Shown piece after piece: positions 51,591 through 60,082 of a stretch of DNA of 64,000 nt (within the stretch, counting starts at the first letter, position 1; each line of letters opens with the position of its first letter). The notes beneath the pieces are model-generated. The model made no database searches and was not told the origin of the DNA. It was given only the letters and a program-made list of their open reading frames with translations. The position numbers and the translations under genes are program-made. The stretch comes from Streptomyces sp. NBC_01446 (GTDB lineage: Bacteria > Actinomycetota > Actinomycetes > Streptomycetales > Streptomycetaceae). The stretch is taken from contig NZ_JAPEPO010000001.1 in the NCBI RefSeq assembly GCF_026340095.1, forward strand, positions 3,626,501 through 3,690,500. Direction: 5' to 3'.

Positions 51591-51774
51591 CCGCCCCACC
51601 TCCCCCGAATCCCCGTACATATGTCTCGAAACCGCTCGCGCGAGCGCCTGATTCCGACTGCGGACGACCCTAGCCCCCACCACTGACAATCGCCGAGACC
51701 CCTCGTCACGACGCAACATGGCCTTCACACAGCGGCCGCCCACAGGCGGCGACTGCCCGGCACAATGGGGACCC

Positions 51775-52923
51775 ATGATCCGGTTCGAGCACGTCACCAA
51801 GCGCTACGCCGACGGGACAACGGCCGTCGACGACCTGTCCTTCGAGGTGAACGAGGGGGAACTCGTCACGCTCGTCGGCCCGTCGGGCTGTGGCAAGACC
51901 ACCACGATGAAGATGGTCAACCGGCTCATCGAACCGAGCGAGGGCCGGATACTCCTCGACGGCGACGACATATCCGGCATCGACCCGGTCCAACTCCGGC
52001 GCCGCATCGGCTATGTGATCCAGCAGGTCGGCCTCTTCCCGCACAAGACGGTCCTCGACAACACGGCGACCGTCCCGCATCTCCTCGGCGTCAAGCGCGC
52101 CAAGGCCCGCGAGCGCGCCGCCGAACTCCTCGACCTCGTCGGGCTCGACCCGCGCACCTTCGGCGACCGCTACCCCGACCAGCTCTCCGGCGGACAGCGC
52201 CAACGCGTCGGTGTGGCAAGGGCGTTGGCGGCGGATCCTCCCGTACTCCTGATGGACGAGCCGTTCGGCGCGGTCGACCCGGTCGTGCGCGAACACCTGC
52301 AGAACGAGTTCCTGCGCCTCCAGCAGGCCGTGCGCAAGACGGTCCTGTTCGTCACCCACGACATCGAGGAGGCCGTCCGGCTCGGCGACCGGATCGCCGT
52401 GTACGGGCAGGGCCGGATCGAGCAGTTCGACACCCCTTCGACCGTCCTCGGCGCCCCCGCGACCGAGTACGTGGCCGACTTCGTCGGCGCGGACCGCGGC
52501 CTCAAGCGCCTGTCCGTCACGCCCATCGAGGAGAGCGACCTGGAGCAGCCGCCCGTCGTGCATCTCGACGACCCGCTGCCGGCGAAGCTCGACGCCCCCT
52601 GGGCGGTGGTCCTCGACGGCGACAACAACCTGCACGGCTGGATCTCCGCGGAGCACGCACGCGTGCACAGCGGTACGGTCCGCGAGCATGCCCGCCGCAT
52701 GGAGGCGTGGCTGCCGGTCGGCGCCTCCCTCAAGCAGGCGTTCGCCACGATGCTCCAGCACGACGCGGGCTGGATCGCCGTCATCGACGAGCACAGCGAG
52801 GGCCGCTTCCTCGGCGTCCTCACCCCCGCGCGACTGCACGAGGCGCTGCGCCGCTCGACGGCGGCGGACGCCCGGGACATCCCGCGCGCGGAGGTCGAAC
52901 TGGAGACGGTGACGGGGGCCTGA
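51775..52923 (+). CDS. glycine betaine/proline-type ABC transporter ATP-binding protein
   Basis: A 382-residue ABC ATPase (OpuCA/ProV type). Walker A GPSGCGKTTTMKMVNRL, Q loop GYVIQQVGLFPHKTV, signature LSGGQRQRVGVARALAADPP, Walker B VLLMDEPFGAVDP and the H loop are all present. The C-terminal part has a CBS-like regulatory region (GWISAEHARVHSGTVREHAR; DAGWIAVIDEHSEGRFLGVL). The start at 51775 is the first family residue; a CACAAT box 8 nt before it allows a leaderless mRNA. Confidence 0.95.
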   Translation: MIRFEHVTKRYADGTTAVDDLSFEVNEGELVTLVGPSGCGKTTTMKMVNRLIEPSEGRILLDGDDISGIDPVQLRRRIGYVIQQVGLFPHKTVLDNTATVPHLLGVKRAKARERAAELLDLVGLDPRTFGDRYPDQLSGGQRQRVGVARALAADPPVLLMDEPFGAVDPVVREHLQNEFLRLQQAVRKTVLFVTHDIEEAVRLGDRIAVYGQGRIEQFDTPSTVLGAPATEYVADFVGADRGLKRLSVTPIEESDLEQPPVVHLDDPLPAKLDAPWAVVLDGDNNLHGWISAEHARVHSGTVREHARRMEAWLPVGASLKQAFATMLQHDAGWIAVIDEHSEGRFLGVLTPARLHEALRRSTAADARDIPRAEVELETVTGA

Positions 52924-52978
52924 GGGCGTGTGAACCCCGAAGCGTGAGCCCCTGAAGACCCCGATGCCCCCGGATCCC

Positions 52979-54094
52979 CTACTCCGTGATGCGCGCGCTC
53001 ACCCACGCCAGCGTGGCCGGGATCTCGCGGCGCCAGGTGTTGAAGTTGTGGCCGCCGCTGTCCAGGACGATCGACGAGATACCGGTGGGCGGCTTCACCT
53101 CGCGGATGAACCTCATCGTGTTCCCGTAGTTGCTCTCGCCCCGCCTGCTCGTGGTGACCAGCAGCGACGTGGCGGGCGGCCTCCCGTGTTTCAGGGTCCA
53201 CATCAGGTCGGCGTGCCGCTCCAGTGCCTCGTCGCCGTGGAAGAGGTCGCCCGTGGTGGGGTCGACGGGCGCCTTGTAGTACGCGGACAGGCCCGCCCCC
53301 GCGCCGTAGACCCGGGGGTGGTGCATGGCGATTTTCAGGGCGCAGTAGCCGCCCGTGGAGTCGCCCACGATGCCCCAGCCGCCGGACTTCCTGTTGACCC
53401 TGTAGTGCGCCGAGATGACCTGGGGCAGGTCCCGGGCGAAGAACGTCTCCGTCTGCGGGCCGCCCGGCACGTCCACGCACTCCGTGTCCCGCGGCGGCGC
53501 CACGGTCGGGCGCATCATCACCAGGATCATCGGCCGCATCGCGCCCGCCCTGGCCTGCTCGTGGGCGGTGGTCGGGTAGCGCAGTCCCTTGATGAGCGCC
53601 TCGGCGGTGCCGGGGTAGCCGGTGAGGACGACCGAGGCGGGGAAAGTGTGGTCCCTGTAGCGGCCCTTGAAGTACTCGGGCGGCAGATAGACGTACGCGG
53701 ACGTGGCGATGTGCGAGTGCTTCCCGACGATGTCGACCTTCTGGATCTGGCCGCCGACCTCGGGCCGTGAGCCGCCCGGCACGTTCACGTACCGCGTGCC
53801 GAGCACCTGAAGGGGACCCCGGGTGCTTACTGCGCCGAGGTCGGTGACCACGCCCTGGCCCTGCTCCCGCCCGAGGAGGTCGTCCCACGTGGCGTAGAAC
53901 CCGAACGCCTGATTGGTGCCGAGTCCGACCGAGAGGAACAGCGCTAGCTGCGTCGCGAGCAGCAGGCCCACCCGCCCGCCGACGGATCCCCAGGTGCGGC
54001 TCGCCAGGCGTGGCCACAGCCAGACCGTGCCGGCGAAGAGGAGCACGGCCAGTACGACCGAAAGCGCAAGGACCTTGCTGCTCGTGAGACCCAT
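52979..54094 (-). CDS. membrane-anchored alpha/beta-hydrolase esterase
   Basis: A 371-residue esterase. Two membrane helices at the N terminus (VLALSVVLAVLLFAGTVWLW; GLLLATQLALFLSVGLG) anchor an outward hydrolase domain. The nucleophile elbow is GIVGDSTGGYCALKIAMHH (GxSxG with Ser in GDSTGG) and the catalytic His is in DSGGHNFNTW. This is the esterase-D/antigen-85-like family. Substrate unknown. The start at 54094 precedes the first helix. It is divergent from the MprF-like gene; together the two have an envelope-lipid flavour. Confidence 0.87.
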   Translation of the reverse strand: MGLTSSKVLALSVVLAVLLFAGTVWLWPRLASRTWGSVGGRVGLLLATQLALFLSVGLGTNQAFGFYATWDDLLGREQGQGVVTDLGAVSTRGPLQVLGTRYVNVPGGSRPEVGGQIQKVDIVGKHSHIATSAYVYLPPEYFKGRYRDHTFPASVVLTGYPGTAEALIKGLRYPTTAHEQARAGAMRPMILVMMRPTVAPPRDTECVDVPGGPQTETFFARDLPQVISAHYRVNRKSGGWGIVGDSTGGYCALKIAMHHPRVYGAGAGLSAYYKAPVDPTTGDLFHGDEALERHADLMWTLKHGRPPATSLLVTTSRRGESNYGNTMRFIREVKPPTGISSIVLDSGGHNFNTWRREIPATLAWVSARITE

Positions 54095-54239
54095 CGTGCT
54101 GTAACCGCCTGCGCTTTCTGGCTTCTGAACCTTTTCCACCGGTTTACCTGGCCGAGTGAACCCGCCTCCCACAAGTCCCGTCCTAGAGGGCGCAATGTGG
54201 CCGGATGCCGGAAATGGCACCGGCTTCGAACTCTCTCGC

Positions 54240-54264
54240 GGAACTACGGGATGCGATGTCTGTC
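54240..54264 (+). promoter_or_regulatory. candidate SigE-type promoter of the MprF-like gene
   Basis: GGAAC (54240-54244) and GTC (54262-54264) are separated by 17 bp, the layout of SigE-type ECF promoters (GGAAC and a GTC core). The transcript would begin shortly before the ATG at 54280. Short motifs of this kind occur by chance, so this is weak alone. Confidence 0.35.
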
Positions 54265-54279
54265 AGGATAGATGCCGAT

Positions 54280-56097
54280 ATGCCAGGCGGGGTTCCCGGC
54301 AGAACCCAGCATCTGCGCCGGATACTGCGGGGCCCCCGGCCCGAGGCCGTCCCCACCCTGATCGCCCGGGCCTGCATCCTCGTCGGACTCCTCGACATCG
54401 CGGCGGGCGTCTTCCCGCGGTTCCGGCACAGCCGCATGCACGCGCTGGCCGAGGTCCTGCCCGGCGCCCTCGGCCCGTTCGCGGCCGCACTCGCCATCAG
54501 TACGGGCGTCCTGCTCCTCCTCCTCGCACACGGGCTGCGCCGCCGAAAGCGGCGGGCCTGGCGCGCGGCCGTGGTGCTCCTGCCCCTGGGCGCGCTCGCG
54601 CAGTTCGCGTACCGGCACTCCCTGTTCGGCGTGCTGATCCCGCTCGTACTGCTCACGATGCTGCTGCACCACCGGAGTGAGTTCGCGGCGCTGCCGGACC
54701 CGCGCAGCCGCTGGCGGGCGCTCGCGAACTTCGTGCTCATGGGCGCCGGTTCGATCGTCATCGGCCTCGCCATCGTGAGCGCCCACCCCAAGAAGCTGGT
54801 GGGCGACCCGAGCCTGTCCGACCGTCTGGAACACGTCCTGTACGGCCTGTTCGGCATGGACGGACCCGTCGACTACGCGGGCCGCACCTCCTGGACCGTG
54901 GCCTGCTCGCTCGGCGCGCTCGGCCTGCTCACCGCGCTGACGACGATCTATCTGGCGTTCCGCCCCGAACACCCGGCCGCACGCCTCACCGAGGACGACG
55001 AGGCGCGGCTGCGCTCCCTCCTGGACAAGCACGGCGCCCGGGACTCCCTCGGCCACTTCGCGCTCCGCCGCGACAAGGGGGTCGTCTTCTCGCCCAGCGG
55101 CAAGGCGGCCGTCTGCTACCGCGTCGTGTCGGGCGTGATGCTCGCGAGCGGCGACCCCGTCGGGGACGTGGAGGCGTGGCCCGGAGCCATCGAGCGGTTC
55201 ATGGACGAGGCCAAGGCCCACTCATGGACCCCGGCCGTCATGGGCTGCTCCGAGACGGGCGGCGAGGTCTGGACCCGCGAGACCGGCCTCGACGCACTCG
55301 AACTGGGCGACGAGGCGGTGGTGGACACCGCGGATTTCTCCCTGGCCGGGCGTGCGATGCGCAACGTACGCCAGATGGTCAAGAGGATCGAGCGCAATGG
55401 CTACGAGACCCGGGTGCGGCGCATCCGTGACCTCGGCGACCAGGAGTTGGAGCGGATCAGGCGCGCCGCCGACGACTGGCGCGGCACCGACACCGAACGC
55501 GGCTTCTCCATGGCGCTCGGCCGCATCGGCGACACCGCGGACGGCGACTGCCTGGTCGCCACGGCCCACAAGGCCGACGACCCGGCCGGCCCCCACGGCG
55601 ACCTGAAGGCTGTACTCCACTTCGTCCCCTGGGGCACCGACGGCGTCTCCCTCGACCTGATGCGCCGCGACCGCGCCGCCGACCCCGGCATGAACGAACT
55701 CCTCATCGTGGCCGCCCTCCAGGCCGCTCCGAAGCTCGGCATCACGCGGATCTCGCTGAACTTCGCGATGTTCCGCGCCGCCCTCGCGCGCGGCGAGAAG
55801 ATCGGCGCGGGCCCGGTCCTGCGGGCCTGGCGCGGGCTGCTCGTCTTTCTGTCCCGCTGGTTCCAGATCGAGTCGCTGTACCGGTTCAACGCGAAGTTCC
55901 GGCCGCGCTGGGAGCCCCGCTTCCTGGTCTACCGCTCCCCGCGCGACCTGCCCCGGATCGGCTTCGCCGCCATGCAGGCGGAGGGCTTCGTGAACCTCGG
56001 CATGCCGCGCGTCCTGCGGCGGCGTACGGCCGCGCCCCGGCCCTGCGCCCACGACGGCGCGCCCGACGGCGGTGAGCGCGGCGTGCGGGCCGCCTGA
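54280..56097 (+). CDS. MprF-like membrane protein (DUF2156, phosphatidylglycerol lysyltransferase C-terminal domain)
   Basis: A ~605-residue protein. The N-terminal half carries several membrane helices (LIARACILVGLLDIAAGVFP, AALAISTGVLLLLLAHGL, VVLLPLGALAQFAYR, TVACSLGALGLLTALTTIYL). The cytoplasmic C-terminal domain is of the LPG-synthase (DUF2156) type: GKAAVCYRVVSGVMLASGDP, VGDVEAWPGAIERFMDEAKA, KLGITRISLNFAMFRAALAR. Family enzymes transfer an amino acid from tRNA to lipid, lowering membrane charge. I chose the ATG at 54280 because a SigE-like promoter and a weak Shine-Dalgarno precede it; in-frame ATGs at 54205 and 54256 are alternatives. Confidence 0.85.
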   Translation: MPGGVPGRTQHLRRILRGPRPEAVPTLIARACILVGLLDIAAGVFPRFRHSRMHALAEVLPGALGPFAAALAISTGVLLLLLAHGLRRRKRRAWRAAVVLLPLGALAQFAYRHSLFGVLIPLVLLTMLLHHRSEFAALPDPRSRWRALANFVLMGAGSIVIGLAIVSAHPKKLVGDPSLSDRLEHVLYGLFGMDGPVDYAGRTSWTVACSLGALGLLTALTTIYLAFRPEHPAARLTEDDEARLRSLLDKHGARDSLGHFALRRDKGVVFSPSGKAAVCYRVVSGVMLASGDPVGDVEAWPGAIERFMDEAKAHSWTPAVMGCSETGGEVWTRETGLDALELGDEAVVDTADFSLAGRAMRNVRQMVKRIERNGYETRVRRIRDLGDQELERIRRAADDWRGTDTERGFSMALGRIGDTADGDCLVATAHKADDPAGPHGDLKAVLHFVPWGTDGVSLDLMRRDRAADPGMNELLIVAALQAAPKLGITRISLNFAMFRAALARGEKIGAGPVLRAWRGLLVFLSRWFQIESLYRFNAKFRPRWEPRFLVYRSPRDLPRIGFAAMQAEGFVNLGMPRVLRRRTAAPRPCAHDGAPDGGERGVRAA

Positions 56098-56144
56098 GGC
56101 CGGTCCGGTGTCCGGCCGTGGCACGGCCACCGGGCCGCCGGGCC

Positions 56145-56150
56145 TAGGCT
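56145..56150 (+). promoter_or_regulatory. leaderless-type -10 box of folP
   Basis: TAGGCT, 7 nt before the folP ATG. Confidence 0.4.
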
Positions 56151-56157
56151 TGAAGGC

Positions 56158-57021
56158 ATGAGCACGTCGCCGGGCCGTCGCGGCCACGTCACAGGCCTTC
56201 CCGAATGGGACCGCTGCGCGGTCATGGGAGTCGTCAATGTGACGCCCGATTCCTTTTCCGACGGGGGCCGCTGGTTCGACACGACGGCCGCCGTGAAGCA
56301 CGGCCTCGACCTGGTCGCCCAGGGCGCCGACCTCATCGACGTCGGCGGCGAGTCGACCCGCCCCGGCGCCACCCGCGTCGACGAGGACGAGGAGCTCAAG
56401 CGCGTCATCCCCGTCGTGCAGGGCCTGTCCTCCGAGGGCGTCGCCGTGTCCGTCGACACGATGCGTGCTTCCGTGGCCGAGCGCTCCCTGGCGACCGGCG
56501 CCTCCCTCGTCAACGACGTCAGCGGCGGCCTCGCCGACCCGGCGATGATCCCCGTCGTCGCCGCGGCGGGCGCCCCCTTCGTCGTCATGCACTGGCGCGG
56601 CTTCCTGGAGGGCGGCAACGTCAAGGGCACATACGAGGACGTGGTCTCCGAAGTCGTCGCCGAGCTCCACGCGCGCGTGGAGGCCGTCATCGAGGGCGGC
56701 ATCGCCCCCGAGCGCATCGTCGTCGACCCGGGCCTCGGCTTCTCCAAGGAGGCCGCCCACGACCTGAAGCTCCTGGCCCACCTGGAGGAGCTGCGCGCGC
56801 TCGGCCACCCCCTGCTGGTCGCCGCCTCCCGCAAGCGGTTCCTCGGCCATGTGCTGGCCGGCGACCAGGGCGCCCCGCCCCCGGCCCGCGAGCGCGACGC
56901 CGCCACGGCCGCCGTCTCCGCGATCGCGGCCCATCAGGGCGCCTGGGCGGTCCGCGTCCACGAGGTCCGCGCCACGGCGGACGCGGTCCGTGTCGCCCGC
57001 GCCGTAGAGGGAGCCCAGTGA
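56158..57021 (+). CDS. folP: dihydropteroate synthase FolP
   Basis: A 287-residue enzyme joining the pterin pyrophosphate to para-aminobenzoate, the sulfonamide target. It has VMGVVNVTPDSFSDGGRWFD, DLIDVGGESTRPGATRVDED, the VSVDTMRASVAERSLATGAS loop, VNDVSGG, IVVDPGLGFSKEAAHDLKLL and VAASRKRFLGHVL. All canonical positions are present, so it is probably functional. The end overlaps the next gene by 4 bp (GTGA). It is first in a run with folB and folK. Confidence 0.97.
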   Translation: MSTSPGRRGHVTGLPEWDRCAVMGVVNVTPDSFSDGGRWFDTTAAVKHGLDLVAQGADLIDVGGESTRPGATRVDEDEELKRVIPVVQGLSSEGVAVSVDTMRASVAERSLATGASLVNDVSGGLADPAMIPVVAAAGAPFVVMHWRGFLEGGNVKGTYEDVVSEVVAELHARVEAVIEGGIAPERIVVDPGLGFSKEAAHDLKLLAHLEELRALGHPLLVAASRKRFLGHVLAGDQGAPPPARERDAATAAVSAIAAHQGAWAVRVHEVRATADAVRVARAVEGAQ

Positions 57022-57569
57022 CCCCACCGAGGGAGCCCGACGAGCCGCGCGGTGCGGCAGCCAGGCGCACCGACGCGGAGGCCGTGGACCGCGCCAACCG
57101 CGCCTTCTACGAGGCACTGGAGCGGGGCGACTTCGAACTGCTGACGGCGCTCTGGATCGCCCCGGAGGACGTCTCGTACAGCGAGGACTCCGACGAGGCC
57201 GAGGACACGTCCATCAGCTGCGTGCACCCCGGCTGGCCCGTGCTCACCGGCCGCGGCGAGGTCCTGCGCTCGTACGCGCTGATCATGGCGAACACCGAGT
57301 ACATCCAGTTCTTCCTCACGGATGTGCACATCAGCATCGTCGCCGACACGGCTCTGATCACTTGCACCGAGAACATCCTCAGCGGCGGCCCGGCCCCCGA
57401 GGAGGGCGACGAACTCGGCCCGCTCGTCGGCCAGCGCGTCGTCGCCACGAATGTGTTCCGTCGCACACGTGACGGCTGGAAACTGTGGTCGCACCACGCT
57501 TCGCCCGTACTCGCCGCGTCCGAGACCGAGGGCGACGCCGGCGAGGAAAGCGACGAGACGCCCTCCTGA
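57018..57569 (+). CDS. NTF2/SnoaL-like domain protein in the folate cluster
   Basis: A 183-residue protein with an NTF2-like (SnoaL-like) cone fold: ANRAFYEALERGDFELLTAL, WIAPEDVSYSEDSDEAEDTS, ISCVHPGWPVLTGRGEVLRS, FLTDVHISIVADTALITCTE, NVFRRTRDGWKLWSHHASPV. Its GTG overlaps the folP stop codon. The fold binds small ligands; a function in folate synthesis is suggested by place only. It is followed by a 215-bp gap to folB. Confidence 0.88.
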   Translation: MTPPREPDEPRGAAARRTDAEAVDRANRAFYEALERGDFELLTALWIAPEDVSYSEDSDEAEDTSISCVHPGWPVLTGRGEVLRSYALIMANTEYIQFFLTDVHISIVADTALITCTENILSGGPAPEEGDELGPLVGQRVVATNVFRRTRDGWKLWSHHASPVLAASETEGDAGEESDETPS

Positions 57570-57594
57570 GCGGCTCCTGACGGGGTAGGCGGGT

Positions 57595-57613
57595 CCACGT
57601 GGCCCCCACGTGG
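57595..57613. promoter_or_regulatory. paired palindromes upstream of folB
   Basis: CCACGTGG occurs at 57595-57602 and again at 57606-57613, spaced by 3 bp. Each is a perfect palindrome, so the two can form either two sites or one stem. Confidence 0.45.
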
Positions 57614-57784
57614 TTGCCCTAGCGCGCTGCTGGGTAGGGGCGCGGCTACCAGCGGTGAGCCGCCCTGTCCATAGCCCCCGCGGGCGAGCGCTGTCGGTGC
57701 TCGCAGGTAGATTCGATCGAGGCTGGTGTGCCGACCGCACTCGGTACGAACCCGCCGCTACCGACGATTGCAGGAGTGATTCGC

Positions 57785-58144
57785 GTGGATCGTGTCGCGC
57801 TGCGCGGCCTCAAGGCCCGCGGGCACCATGGCGTCTTCCCCAAGGAGCGCGAGGAAGGCCAGACCTTCATCGTGGACCTGGTGCTCGGACTGGACACACG
57901 CGCGGCCGCGGCCGACGACGACCTGGCGAAGACCGTGCACTACGGCATCGTGGCGGAGGAGGTCGTGGCCGTCGTCGAAGGCGATCCGGTCGATCTCATC
58001 GAGACGCTCGCCGAGCGCATCGCCGGGACGTGCCTGAAGCACGAAGGCGTCCTGGAGGTCGAGGTCTGCGTCCACAAGCCGGACGCCCCGATCACCGTCC
58101 CCTTCGACGATGTGACCGTCACCATCACCCGGAGCCGAGTATGA
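57785..58144 (+). CDS. folB: dihydroneopterin aldolase FolB
   Basis: A 119-residue enzyme cleaving dihydroneopterin to hydroxymethyl-dihydropterin. Hallmarks: VDRVALRGLKARGHHGVFPK, EEGQTFIVDLVLGLDTRAAA, DDLAKTVHYGIVAEEVVAVV, LIETLAERIAGTCL and VCVHKPDAPI. The GTG at 57785 has GGAG 8 nt upstream and fits the family N terminus. The stop codon overlaps the folK ATG. Confidence 0.96.
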   Translation: MDRVALRGLKARGHHGVFPKEREEGQTFIVDLVLGLDTRAAAADDDLAKTVHYGIVAEEVVAVVEGDPVDLIETLAERIAGTCLKHEGVLEVEVCVHKPDAPITVPFDDVTVTITRSRV

Positions 58145-58752
58145 CTGCATCTTTCACCGAGGGCCCCAGCGACCCGACCGTACAGCCGGTGCCCGCCTCC
58201 GTGGTGGAACAGGTGGACGCGGCCGACACCACGCTCTCCAACCCCAAACGCGCGGTGATCGCCCTCGGCTCGAATCTGGGGAACCGTCTCGAGACCATCC
58301 AGGGCGCCATCGACGCGCTGGAGGACACCCCCGGCGTCCGCGTGAAGGCCGTCTCGCCCGTCTACGAGACCGAGCCGTGGGGCGTCGAGCCCGGCAGCCA
58401 GCCCGCGTACTTCAACGCGGTGATCGTGCTCCGTACGACCCTTCCCCCGTCCTCCCTCCTGGAGCGGGCACACGCCGTCGAGGAAGCCTTCCACCGCGCC
58501 CGTGACGAGCGCTGGGGCGCCCGCACGATCGACGTCGACATCGTCACGTACGCCGACGTCGTCTCCGACGACCCGGTCCTCACGCTCCCCCACCCGCGCG
58601 CGCACCAGCGGGCCTTCGTCCTCGCGCCCTGGTACGACGTGGAGCCGGAGGCGCAGCTGCCGGGCCACGGACCGGTCGCCGAGCTGCTCGCCGCGGTCAC
58701 CCGCGAAGGCGTCGCGCCGCGCGCCGACCTGGAACTCCAGCTGCCCGAATAG
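58141..58752 (+). CDS. folK: hydroxymethyl-dihydropterin pyrophosphokinase FolK
   Basis: A 203-residue kinase: RAVIALGSNLGNRLETIQGA, VSPVYETEPWGVEPGSQPAY, FNAVIVLRTTLPPSSLLERA, ERWGARTIDVDIVTYADV and LPHPRAHQRAFVLAPWYDVE. The extra ~35 N-terminal residues are a Pro/Thr-rich lead, not conserved. It is coupled to folB by a 4-bp overlap; the two catalyse consecutive steps. Confidence 0.96.
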   Translation: MTASFTEGPSDPTVQPVPASVVEQVDAADTTLSNPKRAVIALGSNLGNRLETIQGAIDALEDTPGVRVKAVSPVYETEPWGVEPGSQPAYFNAVIVLRTTLPPSSLLERAHAVEEAFHRARDERWGARTIDVDIVTYADVVSDDPVLTLPHPRAHQRAFVLAPWYDVEPEAQLPGHGPVAELLAAVTREGVAPRADLELQLPE

Positions 58753-58810
58753 TCGTTAGGGTCATGCGGGCACACGTAGACAGCGCGGGGACTGAGGGGC
58801 GACCACCGGA

Positions 58811-59299
58811 ATGAAGCAACTGCGCATCAGGACGCTGGCCGGCCTCTTCCTGGTCGCCGGTGTACTGAGCTGGGCGGGCGCCCGCCTGTGGGACTCGATC
58901 GGCACGCTGCCGAGGGTCCCGCTGGCGGCGCCGATCGTTCTCGCCGTGATCGCCGTCATCCTGCTGGCGACCGCGCTCTCCATCCGGGCCCGGCTGCGCG
59001 CCCAGCGCGAGCGGCGCCCGGGCGCCAAGGGCGTCGACCCGCTGATGGCGGCCCGCGCCCTCGTCTTCGGCCAGGCCAGCGCCCTGGTCGCCGCCCTGGT
59101 CGCCGGGTTGTACGGCGGCACAGGCGCCTTCCTGCTGGAGCACCTCGACGTCCCGGCCCGCCGCGACCAGGCGATCTACGCCGGTTTCTCGGTCCTCACC
59201 GGCATCGCCGTGATAGCGGCCGCCCTCTTCCTGGAGCGCGTGTGCAAGCTCCCTGAGGACGACGACGAGGACCACGGCGGGGCCGCACCGGCGGCCTGA
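58811..59299 (+). CDS. DUF3180 membrane protein
   Basis: A 162-residue membrane protein with about four helices (TLAGLFLVAGVLSWAGARLW; PIVLAVIAVILLATALSIRA; ALVFGQASALVAALVAGLYG; FSVLTGIAVIAAALFLERVC). This is the DUF3180 family, found next to folK in actinobacteria; the function is unknown. The ATG comes 58 bp after folK, so cotranscription is likely. Confidence 0.9.
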   Translation: MKQLRIRTLAGLFLVAGVLSWAGARLWDSIGTLPRVPLAAPIVLAVIAVILLATALSIRARLRAQRERRPGAKGVDPLMAARALVFGQASALVAALVAGLYGGTGAFLLEHLDVPARRDQAIYAGFSVLTGIAVIAAALFLERVCKLPEDDDEDHGGAAPAA

Positions 59300-59397
59300 C
59301 CCGCCGAGGGCCCACCACCGCGGGCTGCCCGGGAGCCACCGGGGGTCCAGGGAGCCACCGGGGCCCGCCCATGTGCCTGCCGCGTGCCCGCGCGGGC

Positions 59398-60003
59398 TCA
59401 GCGCGCGATGATCAGGCTCATCGCCTCGTTGCGCGTCGCCGGGTCGCGCAACTGGCCGCGCACCGCGGACGTGATGGTCTTCGCGCCCTGCTTGCGCACC
59501 CCGCGCATCGTCATGCACATGTGCTCGCACTCGACGACCACGATCACCCCGCGCGGCTCCAGGATCTCCATCAGGGAGTCGGCGATCTGCGTGGTCAGGC
59601 GCTCCTGGACCTGCGGGCGCCGGGCGTAGACGTCCACGAGGCGGGCCAGCTTCGACAGGCCCGTGATCTTGCCGTCGCTCGACGGGATGTAGCCGACGTG
59701 GGCGACGCCGACGAACGGCACCAGATGGTGCTCACAGCTGCTCTGGACCTCGATGTCCTTCACCAGGACCATCTCGTCGTGCCCGAGGTCGAACGTCGTC
59801 GTCAGGACGTCCTCGGGCTTCTGCCACAGGCCCGCGAATATCTCCCTGTACGCCCGAGCCACCCGCGCCGGCGTCTCCTTGAGGCCCTCGCGGTCCGGGT
59901 CCTCTCCGACCGCGATGAGCAGCTCACGCACAGCGTTCTCGGCCCGCTTCTCGTCGAACTCGCCGATCGGCCCCTCGCCGTCCAGCGTCACCGGGTCGGT
60001 CAT
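59398..60003 (-). CDS. folE: GTP cyclohydrolase I FolE
   Basis: A 201-residue enzyme making dihydroneopterin triphosphate from GTP, the first step of folate synthesis. It has RVARAYREIFAGLWQKPEDV, the zinc ligands CEHHLVPFVGVAHVGYIPSS, DGKITGLSKLARLVDVYARR, RPQVQERLTTQIADSLMEIL and CEHMCMTMRGVRKQGAKTIT. The ATG at 60003 has AAGGAAGAGG upstream. It is separated from ftsH by a strong hairpin, so it probably has its own promoter. It is convergent with the DUF3180 gene. Confidence 0.97.
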   Translation of the reverse strand: MTDPVTLDGEGPIGEFDEKRAENAVRELLIAVGEDPDREGLKETPARVARAYREIFAGLWQKPEDVLTTTFDLGHDEMVLVKDIEVQSSCEHHLVPFVGVAHVGYIPSSDGKITGLSKLARLVDVYARRPQVQERLTTQIADSLMEILEPRGVIVVVECEHMCMTMRGVRKQGAKTITSAVRGQLRDPATRNEAMSLIIAR

Positions 60004-60026
60004 CTGTGCCTCTTCCTTGAACAAAG

Positions 60027-60066
60027 AACCGCGTCCCCCACACCGTAAGGCGTGGGGGACGCGGTT
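60027..60066 (-). terminator. terminator between ftsH and folE
   Basis: Perfect 15-bp stem: AACCGCGTCCCCCAC (60027-60041) and GTGGGGGACGCGGTT (60052-60066), loop of 10 nt. Confidence 0.9.
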
Positions 60067-60082
60067 ATCCATTCCGGGGTGA

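Noticed and set aside
56205..57017. A long upstream extension of the NTF2-like gene frame
   Set aside because: It is Arg/Pro-rich shadow sequence across folP; the real start is the GTG in the folP stop overlap.
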